Positions 24,871 to 32,818 of a stretch of DNA of 64,000 nucleotides are shown piece by piece. The translations under genes were made by a program, and so were the position numbers. Every line of letters begins with the position of its first letter. Position 1 is the first letter of the stretch. Location: contig BMUX01000006.1 in NCBI GenBank assembly GCA_014650415.1, forward strand, positions 62,001 to 126,000, in the 5' to 3' direction. The notes below the pieces were generated by a model that saw only the letters and a list, made by a program, of their open reading frames with translations, had not been told where the DNA came from and did no database searches. The stretch is from Streptomyces spiroverticillatus. GTDB lineage: Bacteria > Actinomycetota > Actinomycetes > Streptomycetales > Streptomycetaceae.

Positions 24871-26202
24871 ATGGGCGAGAAGCAGGTGCCACGCGAGGCG
24901 GACGGGGCGGGCAGGGCGGGCGGCGCGCGCGGGTTGCGCGAGGCGGACGGGCCGCGTGGGGAACGTACGAGCAGGGAATCGGAAGGCGGCCTGACCCGAA
25001 GGGGACTGGGCCTCCTCGCAGGCGCGGGCCTCGCCGGCCTGGTCCTGCCGGGGTGCGCATACGCGGAAGGCCCCGCTCCGGATGCTCGTACCACCGAGTC
25101 TGCTTCGGGCGGTTCCGCCGCCGAGTCCGCCCCGGACGACGGCCCCGCCGCCACCGCGCTGCGGGCCGCGTACCTGGGCACGTACACCACACAGCCCGGC
25201 GGCGGGACCGGCATCGGCCTTGCCACGTACCGTCCGGACCGTGGCGCACTCGCCTCGACCGGCGTGCTCGACGGGGTCGCGAACCCGTCCTACCTCGCCC
25301 TCGCCCCCGATCGTCGCACCCTGTACGCCGTCAACGAGCAGGCGCAAGGGGCCGTGACCGCGATGCGTCTCGGTGACGGCCGTCCACCCGAGGTGCTCGG
25401 GGCCAGGTCGACAGGGGGAGCCGACCCGTGTCATCTGTCGGTGCACGGAAGGTTTCTGCTGAGTGCCAACTACACGGGCGGCAGCCTCGCCGTGCACCCT
25501 CGCGGGCGCGACGGTGCGCTGGGCGAGGCCAGCGACCTGGTGCGGCACCAGGGCTCGGGGCCCGATCCGGGGCGCCAGGAAGGCCCGCATGTGCATCAAG
25601 TCGTCACGGATCCGGCGGGCCGCCATATCCTGGCCGTCGACCTCGGGACCGATTCCGTGTACACGTACCGGCTGGACGAGCGGAAGGGGACGCTCCGCGA
25701 AATCGGCCGGACCGCCACTCGGCCTGGCGCGGGCCCGCGGCACCTGGTCTTCCATCCGGCGGGAAGGCACGTGTATCTGGTCAACGAGCTCGACAGCACC
25801 CTCGTGGTGTGTGCGTACGAACCGCGAACCGGAATGCTCACCCCCGGAAAGCCGCAGCCGACCCTTCCGCGCGGAACGGTGCCCGACGAGCGCAATTACC
25901 CGGCAGGAGTGATCATTTCGCCGGACGGACGCTTCGTCTACGTGTCCAATCGGGGCCACGACAGCATCGCCGTATTCGCCGTCCAACGCGGCGGGGCCGA
26001 GCTGCGCCTTGTTGCCCTCACGCCTTCCGGCGGTTCGTACCCGAGGCACATCGTGCTCGACCCGACGGGTCGCCTGCTGTTCGCTTCCCACCAGAAGTCG
26101 GGATCGGTGACGACCTTCCACGTGGATCGGAGGACGGGTCGCCTGAGGTCGGCGGGAGCAGCGCTGGAATTCCCTGTTCCGGTATGCGTATTGCCGCTCT
26201 GA
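24871..26202 (+). CDS. Tat-exported lipoprotein lactonase (YbhE/Pgl-like beta-propeller)
   Basis: The 443-residue protein has a twin-arginine signal TRRGLGLLAGAGLAGLVLPGC ending in a good lipobox LPGC, so it should be exported folded and lipid-anchored. After a Ser/Ala linker comes a seven-bladed propeller typical of the lactonase family (RAAYLGTYTTQPGGGTGIGL, NPSYLALAPDRRTLYAVNEQ, HVHQVVTDPAGRHILAVDLG, GPRHLVFHPAGRHVYLVNEL, YPAGVIISPDGRFVYVSNRG). Cytoplasmic homologues hydrolyse 6-phosphogluconolactone; an extracellular one probably acts on another sugar lactone. I chose the ATG at 24871 with GAGGG upstream; a GTG at 24781 would add 30 residues. It ends at a terminator shared with tRNA-Cys. 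Confidence 0.85.
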   Translation: MGEKQVPREADGAGRAGGARGLREADGPRGERTSRESEGGLTRRGLGLLAGAGLAGLVLPGCAYAEGPAPDARTTESASGGSAAESAPDDGPAATALRAAYLGTYTTQPGGGTGIGLATYRPDRGALASTGVLDGVANPSYLALAPDRRTLYAVNEQAQGAVTAMRLGDGRPPEVLGARSTGGADPCHLSVHGRFLLSANYTGGSLAVHPRGRDGALGEASDLVRHQGSGPDPGRQEGPHVHQVVTDPAGRHILAVDLGTDSVYTYRLDERKGTLREIGRTATRPGAGPRHLVFHPAGRHVYLVNELDSTLVVCAYEPRTGMLTPGKPQPTLPRGTVPDERNYPAGVIISPDGRFVYVSNRGHDSIAVFAVQRGGAELRLVALTPSGGSYPRHIVLDPTGRLLFASHQKSGSVTTFHVDRRTGRLRSAGAALEFPVPVCVLPL

Positions 26203-26251
26203 GCAGGGGATCTGGGGTGCTCGCGGTCGATTGTCAGTGGGTGCGTCTAGT

Positions 26252-26286
26252 CTTTTTCGTACGCGGAGATCCCGCGTACGAAAAAG
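26252..26286. terminator. Bidirectional terminator between lactonase and tRNA-Cys
   Basis: A perfect 15-bp stem (26252-26266 with 26272-26286) has a 5-nt loop. Each arm ends in a run of five A/T, giving T-tracts on both strands. Confidence 0.92.
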
Positions 26287-26309
26287 GACAGGAAGGGGGT
26301 GCAGGACAG

Positions 26310-26381
26310 AGGCCGTGATCGGAATCGAACCGACGTAACTCGCTTTGCAGGCGAGCCCCTGAGCCACTCGGGCACACGGCC
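26310..26381 (-). tRNA. tRNA-Cys (anticodon GCA)
   Basis: On the minus strand the 7-bp acceptor stem GGCCGTG/CACGGCC, a D-arm with CCCGAGTGGCTCAGGGG, the anticodon stem CTCGC/GCGAG with loop CTGCAAA, and a T-arm containing GGTTCGATTCC are all present. The anticodon is GCA. The discriminator base is U73, the tRNA-Cys identity base. CCA is not encoded. Confidence 0.96.
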
Positions 26382-26553
26382 GTGTGCGGAACCGGTTCAC
26401 GGGGGAATCGACGAGGTACTGACTGCTCCCCAGAGAGCTTGTTCCTTGGCAACTCCAGAACAGTAGAACGGAATTGAGGGCCCCCTCAAGGGAATCCGGC
26501 GGTGTGCAATGCGACTGCCACACCCCGTTCACAGAGCGCGTCACGGTGAGGCG

Positions 26554-26710
26554 TCACAGCGCTCCGAGGAACGAGGCCACCGCCGCCCGGAAGCGGTCCG
26601 GGTCGTCGCCCCAGGGGGGGGAGAGTCCACCCCTGCAAGCCGCCGCCGCTCGCCGCGGGGGAAGGCGTCCACGACGACGGTCCTCCAGGTCGTCGTGGCT
26701 GCTCCGGGGC
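26554..26710 (-). pseudogene. Remnant of a minus-strand gene with a frameshift in a C8 run
   Basis: Read on the minus strand, the end of one frame gives WGDDPDRFRAAVASFLGAL and a stop at 26554. That resembles the last helix of an alpha/beta hydrolase (W-x-D-D-P-x-x-F-x-A-x-x-x-F-L). Upstream, a different frame gives TVVVDAFPRGERRRLAGVDS before a run of eight C. Adding one C would join the two. No start or catalytic residues are visible, so at most this is a decayed 3' fragment. The rest of the gap 26382-26804 holds no gene that I can support. Confidence 0.3.
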
Positions 26711-26792
26711 GCGTCGTACGGCGTCCGGTCGTACGACCAAGGGCGGAGATCGGTACCGCCTGCGGACAGGGGTCCACGCCGGATTCGGCCCT

Positions 26793-26798
26793 TACTCT
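26793..26798 (+). promoter_or_regulatory. -10 element of a leaderless promoter
   Basis: TACTCT is followed by 6 nt and the ATG at 26805 of the MFS gene. No Shine-Dalgarno sequence precedes the start. Confidence 0.5.
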
Positions 26799-26804
26799 GA
26801 GGCT

Positions 26805-28433
26805 ATGACCGTGCTGGGGCCCCGCGACGCCGATGTCGCACCGACCGACATTCCTGACGACCCGCCGAACGGCTCAGCTGAAGTATCCGCCGAGGTCCCC
26901 GACGCCGGGGCGGCGGGTGACGCGGCGCGCAAGTCGGGTGAGGCGCCGCGCGGGGCGGGCGATGTGTCCGGGGGGACGCCCGGCGACCGGTCCGCCGAGG
27001 AGGCTCAGGCCGTCGACGTCCTCACGCTGTCCGCGCCGGAAGGGGTGCTCGGCAAGAAGCACCGGGCGCTGAGCATCGGCATCGTGTCGGTCGTTCTGCT
27101 CATCGCCTTCGAGGCGACGGCCGTAGGTACGGCGATGCCGGTGGCCGCCCGTGAGCTGCACGGCATTCCCCTGTACGCCTTCGCGTTCTCGGCGTACTTC
27201 ACCACCAGCCTCTTCGCGATGGTGCTGTCCGGTCAATGGGCCGACCGGCGGGGCCCTCTCGCACCGCTCACCACGGGCATCGCCGCCTTCGCCGCAGGGC
27301 TGCTGCTGTCGGGCACGGCGCAGACCATGCTGCTGTTCATCCTGGGGAGGGCCGTCCAGGGGCTCGGTGGCGGGCTGGTGATCGTCGCCCTGTACGTGGT
27401 GATCAGCCGGGCCTATCCGGAGCGGCTGCGACCCGCGATCCTGGCAGCGTTCGCCGCGAGCTGGGTCATCCCCTCGGTCGTCGGACCGCTCGCGTCCGGG
27501 GCGATCACGGAGAACCTCGGCTGGCGCTGGGTGTTCATCGGCATCCCCGCGCTGGTGGTCTTCCCGCTGGCGCTCGCCCTGCCGGCGATCCGGCGGATGG
27601 CCGCCGGACCCGCCGACCCCGAGGCGCCGGTACCTCCCTTCGACCGCAAGCAGATCCGGCTGGCACTGGGCATCTCGCTGGGCGCCGCGCTGCTCCAGTA
27701 CGCGGGCCAGGACCTGCGGTGGCTGTCGCTGCTGCCTGCCGCGCTGGGGGCGGCGCTGCTGGTGCCGGCGGTCCTCGGGCTGCTGCCCCGGGGCACGTAC
27801 CGGGCGGCGCGGGGGCTGCCGTCGGTGGTGCTGCTGCGCGGGGTGGCGGCGGGTTCGTTCATCGCGGCGGAGTCGTTCGTGCCGCTGATGCTGGTCACCG
27901 AGCGGGGGCTGTCGCCGACGATGGCCGGGTTCTCGCTGGCGTTCGGCGGGGTGACCTGGGCGCTCGGGTCGTTCATGCAGTCGCGGCCCCGCATGGAGCC
28001 CTACCGGGAGCGGTTGGTCTCGTTCGGCATGGTGCTGGTCGCGGCGGCCATCGCGGCGGTGCCGACGGTGCTGATCCCGTCGGTTCCGGTGTGGATCGTG
28101 GGTGTCGCGTGGGGCTTCGGGTGCTTCGGCATGGGCATGGTCATCGCCTCGACCAGCGTCCTGCTGCTCAAGCTCTCCGCCCCCGAGGAGGCGGGCAGCA
28201 ACTCGGCGGCCCTCCAGATCTCCGACGGCCTGTCCAACGTGATGCTGCTGGCGGTCGGCGGGGCGGTCTTCGCGGCCCTGGGCGGAGGCTCGGTGGCGGC
28301 GCACTCGTCGGTCACGGGTGCGGCCGGGGGTTCCCACCCGACGGCGTTCGCGGCGGTGTTCCTGCCGATGGCGTGCGTGGCGCTGGTGGGGGCCTGGGTG
28401 GCGACGCGGCTGCGCGAGCGGGAGCCTGCGTAG
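26805..28433 (+). CDS. MFS transporter (drug/metabolite exporter type)
   Basis: The 542-residue protein has a hydrophilic head of about 85 residues rich in Asp, Gly and Ala, then twelve or more membrane helices. Conserved MFS signatures include DRRGPLAPL in the loop between helices 2 and 3 and GRAVQGLGGGLVIVALYVVI, the pattern of multidrug exporters. The exported compound is unknown and there is no regulator next to it. It is followed by a GC-rich tandem repeat region. The N-terminal extension is unusual in length, but the leaderless promoter fits this start. Confidence 0.88.
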   Translation: MTVLGPRDADVAPTDIPDDPPNGSAEVSAEVPDAGAAGDAARKSGEAPRGAGDVSGGTPGDRSAEEAQAVDVLTLSAPEGVLGKKHRALSIGIVSVVLLIAFEATAVGTAMPVAARELHGIPLYAFAFSAYFTTSLFAMVLSGQWADRRGPLAPLTTGIAAFAAGLLLSGTAQTMLLFILGRAVQGLGGGLVIVALYVVISRAYPERLRPAILAAFAASWVIPSVVGPLASGAITENLGWRWVFIGIPALVVFPLALALPAIRRMAAGPADPEAPVPPFDRKQIRLALGISLGAALLQYAGQDLRWLSLLPAALGAALLVPAVLGLLPRGTYRAARGLPSVVLLRGVAAGSFIAAESFVPLMLVTERGLSPTMAGFSLAFGGVTWALGSFMQSRPRMEPYRERLVSFGMVLVAAAIAAVPTVLIPSVPVWIVGVAWGFGCFGMGMVIASTSVLLLKLSAPEEAGSNSAALQISDGLSNVMLLAVGGAVFAALGGGSVAAHSSVTGAAGGSHPTAFAAVFLPMACVALVGAWVATRLREREPA

Positions 28434-28555
28434 GAGCCGTGGTGGGCCCAGCGGGGCGGGGCGGGGCGGGTCACGACGGGGCGCGGCGCCTGCCCGGACG
28501 GTGGCATGCCGTGCCCGGGCAGGGCCGGGTTTCGGGAGCGGGCGGCGACGGCCGC

Positions 28556-28715
28556 CCCGGGCCGGACCCGGGCCGATTCCGAGCCGAAACCGGGCCGGTC
28601 CCGAGGCGAAACCGGACCGGACCCGAGCTGGACCCGGGCCGGCCCCGCGCCGGATTCGGGCCCGTCCCCAGCCCGTCCCCAGCCCGTCCCGGGCCCGTCC
28701 AGAGCCGGTCCCGGT
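28556..28715. repeat. Degenerate GC-rich tandem repeat region
   Basis: About 160 bp consist of imperfect copies of a unit like GACCCGGGCCG/GTCCCGAGCC, ending in exact copies of CCCGTCCCCAG. The 476-bp gap 28434-28909 holds this repeat and the promoter of the helicase; I see no gene in it. Confidence 0.7.
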
Positions 28716-28909
28716 CAGGCCCGCCGAGCCGGCGCCGGTCTGCTCGACGGGGTTGTGAGGTGAGTCCCAAGAGGGCCCGTCCGGACGCGCTCGCCGCGCG
28801 TCGCGGGTGGAGCGCCGGTAAGGTGGCCCGGTTGTCGTACGGGCCCCGGATGTTCATCCGGCAGGCCTCCGCGGCAGCCGCCACGTACCCGACGCTGCGA
28901 CCGGAGACC

Positions 28910-30691
28910 GTGACTACTACCACCTCCCACCACCTCTCACCCGCCTTCCCCGGCCGTGCCCCCTGGGGCACCGCCAACAAGCTGCGAGCCTGGCAGCAGG
29001 GGGCGCTGGAGAAGTACATCCAGGACCAGCCCCGCGACTTCCTCGCGGTGGCGACGCCCGGCGCCGGAAAGACGACCTTCGCGCTGACGCTCGCCTCGTG
29101 GCTGCTGCACCACCACGTGGTGCAGCAGGTCACGGTGGTCGCCCCGACCGAGCACCTGAAGAAGCAGTGGGCGGAGGCCGCCGCCCGGATAGGCATCAAG
29201 CTCGACCCCGAGTACAGCGCGGGACCGCTCAGCAAGGAGTACCAGGGCGTCGCGGTGACGTACGCCGGAGTCGGCGTACGCCCGATGCTGCACCGCAACC
29301 GGTGCGAGCAGCGCAAGACGCTGGTGATCCTCGACGAGATCCACCACGCCGGTGACTCCAAGTCGTGGGGCGAGGCGTGCCAGGAGGCGTTCGACCCGGC
29401 GACGCGCAGGCTGGCCCTGACCGGTACGCCCTTCCGGTCGGACACCAACCCGATTCCCTTCGTGGCGTACGAGGAGGGGAACGACGGGATCAGGCGGTCA
29501 TCGGCCGACTACACCTACGGCTACGGCAACGCCCTCGCCGACGGCGTCGTGCGGCCCGTGATCTTCCTCAGCTACAGCGGCAACATGCGGTGGCGGACCA
29601 AGGCCGGCGACGAGATCGCGGCACGGCTCGGCGAGCCGATGACCAAGGACGCCATCGGACAGGCCTGGCGGACGGCCCTCGCGCCGACCGGCGAGTGGAT
29701 CCCCAACGTCCTGGCCGCCGCCGACAAGCGGCTGACCGAGGTCAGGAAGGGGATCCCCGACGCGGGCGGGCTGGTGATCGCCACCGACCAGGACTCGGCC
29801 AGGGAGTACGCCAAGATCCTGAAGAAGGTCACCGGCGAGAAGCCCACCGTGGTCCTCTCCGACGAGAAGGCGGCGTCGAAGAAGATCGACCAGTTCAGCG
29901 GGGACGAGTCCCGCTGGATGGTGGCGGTGCGCATGGTGTCGGAGGGCGTCGACGTGCCGCGCCTCGCGGTCGGGGTGTACGCGACGACCATTTCCACACC
30001 GCTCTTCTTCGCGCAGGCCGTGGGGCGTTTTGTGAGATCGAGGCGCCGGGGCGAGACGGCGTCGGTGTTCGTGCCGACGATCCCCATGCTGCTCGACTTT
30101 GCGAACGAGATGGAGGTCGAGCGGGACCACGTCCTCGACAAGCCGAAGAGCGGCAGCGAGGAGGAGAACCCCTTCTCGGAGGAGGACAAGCTCCTCGCCG
30201 ACGCGGAGAAGCTGGAGGACGAGGAGACTGAGGACCAGCTGCCGTTCGAGGCGCTGGAGTCGGACGCGGTCTTCGACCGGGTGCTGTACGACGGGGCCGA
30301 GTTCGGGATGCAGGCGCACCCGGGCAGCGAGGAGGAGCAGGACTACCTCGGGATTCCGGGGCTCCTGGAGCCCGACCAGGTGCAGCTGCTGCTCCAGAAG
30401 CGGCAGACCCGGCAGATCGCGCACAGCCGGCAGAAGCCCGCCGCCGAGGCCGACCTGCTGGAGAAGGCGGCCGAGGCCAGGCCGGTCGTCACCCACAAGC
30501 AGCTGCTCGAGCTGCGGAAGTCGCTGAACACGATGGTCGGGGCGTACGTCCATCAGAGCGGCAAGCCGCACGGTGTCATCCACACCGAACTGCGCCGGGT
30601 CTGCGGCGGTCCGCCGAGCGCGGAGGCGACGGCCGGGCAGCTCAAGGAGCGCATCAAGAAGGTCCAGGAGTGGGCCACCCGGATGCGGTGA
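28910..30691 (+). CDS. SF2 DEAD/DEAH-box helicase
   Basis: The 593-residue protein has helicase motif I ATPGAGKTTFAL (residues about 47-58), motif II as DEIHH, motif III LTGTPFRSD, and a C-terminal helicase domain ending in the arginine-finger motif QAVGRFVRSRR. The acidic stretch EEDKLLADAEKLEDEETED follows and then a conserved C-terminal part (LNTMVGAYVHQSGKPHGVIH). It resembles type III restriction/UvsW-like helicases, and orthologues are general in Streptomyces, so it is probably a housekeeping DNA or RNA helicase of unknown role. The GTG at 28910 fits the family start; an ATG at 28850 with TACGGG 6 nt before it could give a leaderless, 20-residue longer form. Confidence 0.88.
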   Translation: MTTTTSHHLSPAFPGRAPWGTANKLRAWQQGALEKYIQDQPRDFLAVATPGAGKTTFALTLASWLLHHHVVQQVTVVAPTEHLKKQWAEAAARIGIKLDPEYSAGPLSKEYQGVAVTYAGVGVRPMLHRNRCEQRKTLVILDEIHHAGDSKSWGEACQEAFDPATRRLALTGTPFRSDTNPIPFVAYEEGNDGIRRSSADYTYGYGNALADGVVRPVIFLSYSGNMRWRTKAGDEIAARLGEPMTKDAIGQAWRTALAPTGEWIPNVLAAADKRLTEVRKGIPDAGGLVIATDQDSAREYAKILKKVTGEKPTVVLSDEKAASKKIDQFSGDESRWMVAVRMVSEGVDVPRLAVGVYATTISTPLFFAQAVGRFVRSRRRGETASVFVPTIPMLLDFANEMEVERDHVLDKPKSGSEEENPFSEEDKLLADAEKLEDEETEDQLPFEALESDAVFDRVLYDGAEFGMQAHPGSEEEQDYLGIPGLLEPDQVQLLLQKRQTRQIAHSRQKPAAEADLLEKAAEARPVVTHKQLLELRKSLNTMVGAYVHQSGKPHGVIHTELRRVCGGPPSAEATAGQLKERIKKVQEWATRMR

Positions 30692-30715
30692 GGTCCGGGC
30701 CCGGGTGACGGCCCC

Positions 30716-30799
30716 GGGGGGCATGGGGTCCCGGGGGCGGGGCCCTGGGGGCCCGGGGCGGGGACCTGGGGTCCCGGGGCGGGGCCTGGGGTCCCGGGA
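30716..30799. repeat. G-rich tandem repeat downstream of the helicase
   Basis: Imperfect copies of a unit of about 20 bp containing GGGGTCCCGGGGCGGGG. The G runs are on the plus strand and self-complementary, so the transcript could fold strongly here. Confidence 0.65.
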
Positions 30800-30808
30800 A
30801 ACGACTGA

Positions 30809-30847
30809 GGGCGGGATCCGGATCTGTGCGTGCTCCGGGTCCCGCCC
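30809..30847 (+). terminator. Stem-loop terminator after the helicase
   Basis: GGGCGGGATCCGGA pairs with TCCGGGTCCCGCCC (one mismatch) across an 11-nt loop. No T-tract follows. The 581-bp gap 30692-31272 otherwise holds the IclR promoter region and no supported gene. Confidence 0.65.
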
Positions 30848-31272
30848 TGCCGTCCCGCGAGGACGGGATCACATCCGAGGGTCGGCCCCCACGGTCGGCC
30901 CTCGGCATGACAGTCACAGTATTGCGCTGGTCAGCGCGGGTATATGCCCAAAAGTCCCACCCGTTCGTGACTTTGGTCCCGAAGGGGCCCCGGGTGTTCC
31001 CGACGGGGGATTCCGGTGGGTTTCGGTGGGTGGTGTGCGGGGTGCCGGAGGGGTCAACTCCCTTTCCGCGCCCGGATTCTGGACGAGGTCTTCCGCTGAG
31101 CGGAGTGGATCGCTACCTTTCCGGCAACGCATAACGCCCCGTGGCAGCGCCGCCTCGGAGCGCAGCCGGTGCCATGGCCTGCCGGCGGCCTCTGCGCGCG
31201 TTGCCGACGGGACCGGCGACGCGATCGATGCGCAGCAGGACCGTCCGCACTCACCACAGAGGAGTGGGCGTC

Positions 31273-31914
31273 GTGACCGCGGAGACTTCCCAGACGCTCG
31301 ACAGAGGACTACGGGTCCTCAAGCTGCTCGCCGATACGGACCACGGTCTGACGGTCACCGAGTTGTCCAACAAACTCGGCGTCAATCGCACGGTGGTCTA
31401 CCGGCTGCTCGCCACGCTGGAACAGCACGCCCTCGTCCGCCGGGACCTGGGCGGCCGCGCCCGGGTCGGGCTCGGGGTGCTGCGGCTGGGCCGGCAGGTT
31501 CACCCCCTGGTGCGGGAGGCGGCGCTCCCCGCGCTGCGCTCCCTCGCCGAGGACATAGGGGCGACGGCCCACCTCACCCTGGTCGACGGCGCGGAGGCCC
31601 TCGCCGTCGCCGTGGTCGAGCCGACCTGGACGGACTACCACGTGGCCTACCGGGCGGGCTTCCGCCACCCGCTCGACCGGGGGGCCGCGGGGCGGGCGAT
31701 CCTGGCCGCCCGGCAGAGCGTCCTGACCGAGCCCGGGTACACGCTGACCCACGGCGAGCTGGAGGCCGGGGCGAGCGGGGCCGCCGCGCCGCTCATAGGG
31801 GTCACCGGGGTGGAGGGGAGCGTGGGGGTCGTCATGCTCTCCGACTCGGTGCCCGAGCGGGTCGGGCCCCGGGTGGTCGACGCGGCCCGGGAGGTCGCCG
31901 ACGCACTCAGGTAG
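31273..31914 (+). CDS. IclR-family transcriptional regulator
   Basis: The 213-residue protein has an N-terminal winged helix-turn-helix (SQTLDRGLRVLKLLADTDHG, LTVTELSNKLGVNRTVVYRL) and the C-terminal IclR effector domain (LRSLAEDIGATAHLTLVDGA, GFRHPLDRGAAGRAILAA). I chose the GTG at 31273 because GAGGAG lies 9-14 nt upstream; an upstream GTG at 31141 would prepend a non-conserved 44 residues. The effector is not evident. It stands alone. The nearest IclR-like palindrome that I see is at 4831, far away, so the target is open. Confidence 0.9.
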   Translation: MTAETSQTLDRGLRVLKLLADTDHGLTVTELSNKLGVNRTVVYRLLATLEQHALVRRDLGGRARVGLGVLRLGRQVHPLVREAALPALRSLAEDIGATAHLTLVDGAEALAVAVVEPTWTDYHVAYRAGFRHPLDRGAAGRAILAARQSVLTEPGYTLTHGELEAGASGAAAPLIGVTGVEGSVGVVMLSDSVPERVGPRVVDAAREVADALR

Positions 31915-31927
31915 GGGCGCGGCTCGG

Positions 31928-31981
31928 CCGGACAGGGGCGCGTCCCGGCTGGACAGGGGCCCGGCCCGGCAGGACAGGGGT
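31928..31981 (+). repeat. Three 21-bp tandem repeats
   Basis: GACAGGGG recurs at 31931, 31952 and 31973 with a period of exactly 21 bp within units like CCCGGCTGGACAGGGGC. They fill the gap between the IclR gene and the promoter of the S16 protease gene. Confidence 0.8.
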
Positions 31982-32008
31982 GTGCGGGGCGGCCGATAGA
32001 TTGGGGGC

Positions 32009-32818
32009 GTGCTCCCTCTTTTCTCTCGGCTCTCCCGCAACAGCCGTCTCGCCCTCTGCGCCCTGCCCGTCGTCGTGCTGCTGGGGGTGGCGGCCCTGGC
32101 GCCGTTGCCGTTCGCGGTGGCGCAGCCCGGGTCGGCCACCGATGTCCTGGGCAAGGACAGCAAGGGCCGGCCGGTGATCAGCGTGACCGGGGTGCCGACC
32201 CGGGAGACCGACGGGAAGCTGCGGATGACGACCATCGTCGCCACCGGCCCCTCCATCGACCACCGGGTTGCCGAGCTGGCCGACGCCTGGTTCCGGGACG
32301 ACCGGGCGGTCATGCCGCACAGCGTGGTCTACCCGGTCGGCGGCGACGACAAGGAGATCTCCGAGTACAACCAGGGCGAGATGGTGAAGTCGCAGAACAG
32401 CGCCGTCTCCGCCGCCCTCAATTACCTCGGCGACAAGGGCAAGGGCGCCAAGGTCACCCTCAACCTCGCCGACGTCGGAGGGCCCAGTGCCGGGCTCCTG
32501 TTCACCCTCGGCATCATCGACAAGATCGACGGCAACGGTGCGGGCGGCGACCTCACCGGCGGTCTCGACGTCGCCGGTACGGGGACCATCGAGGCGGACG
32601 GCACGGTCGGCCAGGTCGGCGGCGTACCGCTGAAGATCAAGGGCGCCAGGGCGGACGGCTCGACCGTCTTCCTCGTACCGAAGGCGGAGTGCGAGCAGGC
32701 GAAGTCCGACCTGCCGGACGGGATGCGCCTGGTGCCGGTGAGCACCCTCGACGACGCGGTGTCCTCGCTCAGGGAGCTGGCGAAGAAGGGCGGGGCGGGG
32801 AAGGTTCCGAGCTGCTGA
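32009..32818 (+). CDS. Membrane-anchored Lon-type (S16) protease domain protein
   Basis: The 269-residue protein has one N-terminal hydrophobic helix (LALCALPVVVLLGVAALAPL) and an exported part that is the S16 domain alone: LNLADVGGPSAGLLFTLGII with the catalytic Ser, and GGVPLKIKGARADGSTVF with the catalytic Lys. It has no ATPase, unlike Lon; similar actinobacterial proteins also carry a PDZ domain, which I do not see clearly here. It is probably a membrane-bound peptidase facing outward. TAGATT lies 6 nt before the GTG start, so the transcript should be leaderless. Its last 50 bp overlap the end of the convergent MFS gene. Confidence 0.85.
   Translation: MLPLFSRLSRNSRLALCALPVVVLLGVAALAPLPFAVAQPGSATDVLGKDSKGRPVISVTGVPTRETDGKLRMTTIVATGPSIDHRVAELADAWFRDDRAVMPHSVVYPVGGDDKEISEYNQGEMVKSQNSAVSAALNYLGDKGKGAKVTLNLADVGGPSAGLLFTLGIIDKIDGNGAGGDLTGGLDVAGTGTIEADGTVGQVGGVPLKIKGARADGSTVFLVPKAECEQAKSDLPDGMRLVPVSTLDDAVSSLRELAKKGGAGKVPSC

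Noticed and set aside
26310..26381. Integrated element at tRNA-Cys
   Set aside because: No integrase, no duplicated tRNA 3' end and no composition shift are seen on either side.
26486..26740. 84-codon minus-strand frame as an intact gene
   Set aside because: It is one of three frames over a GC-rich gap; the best coding signal changes frame within it, so I treated the area as a possible remnant only.
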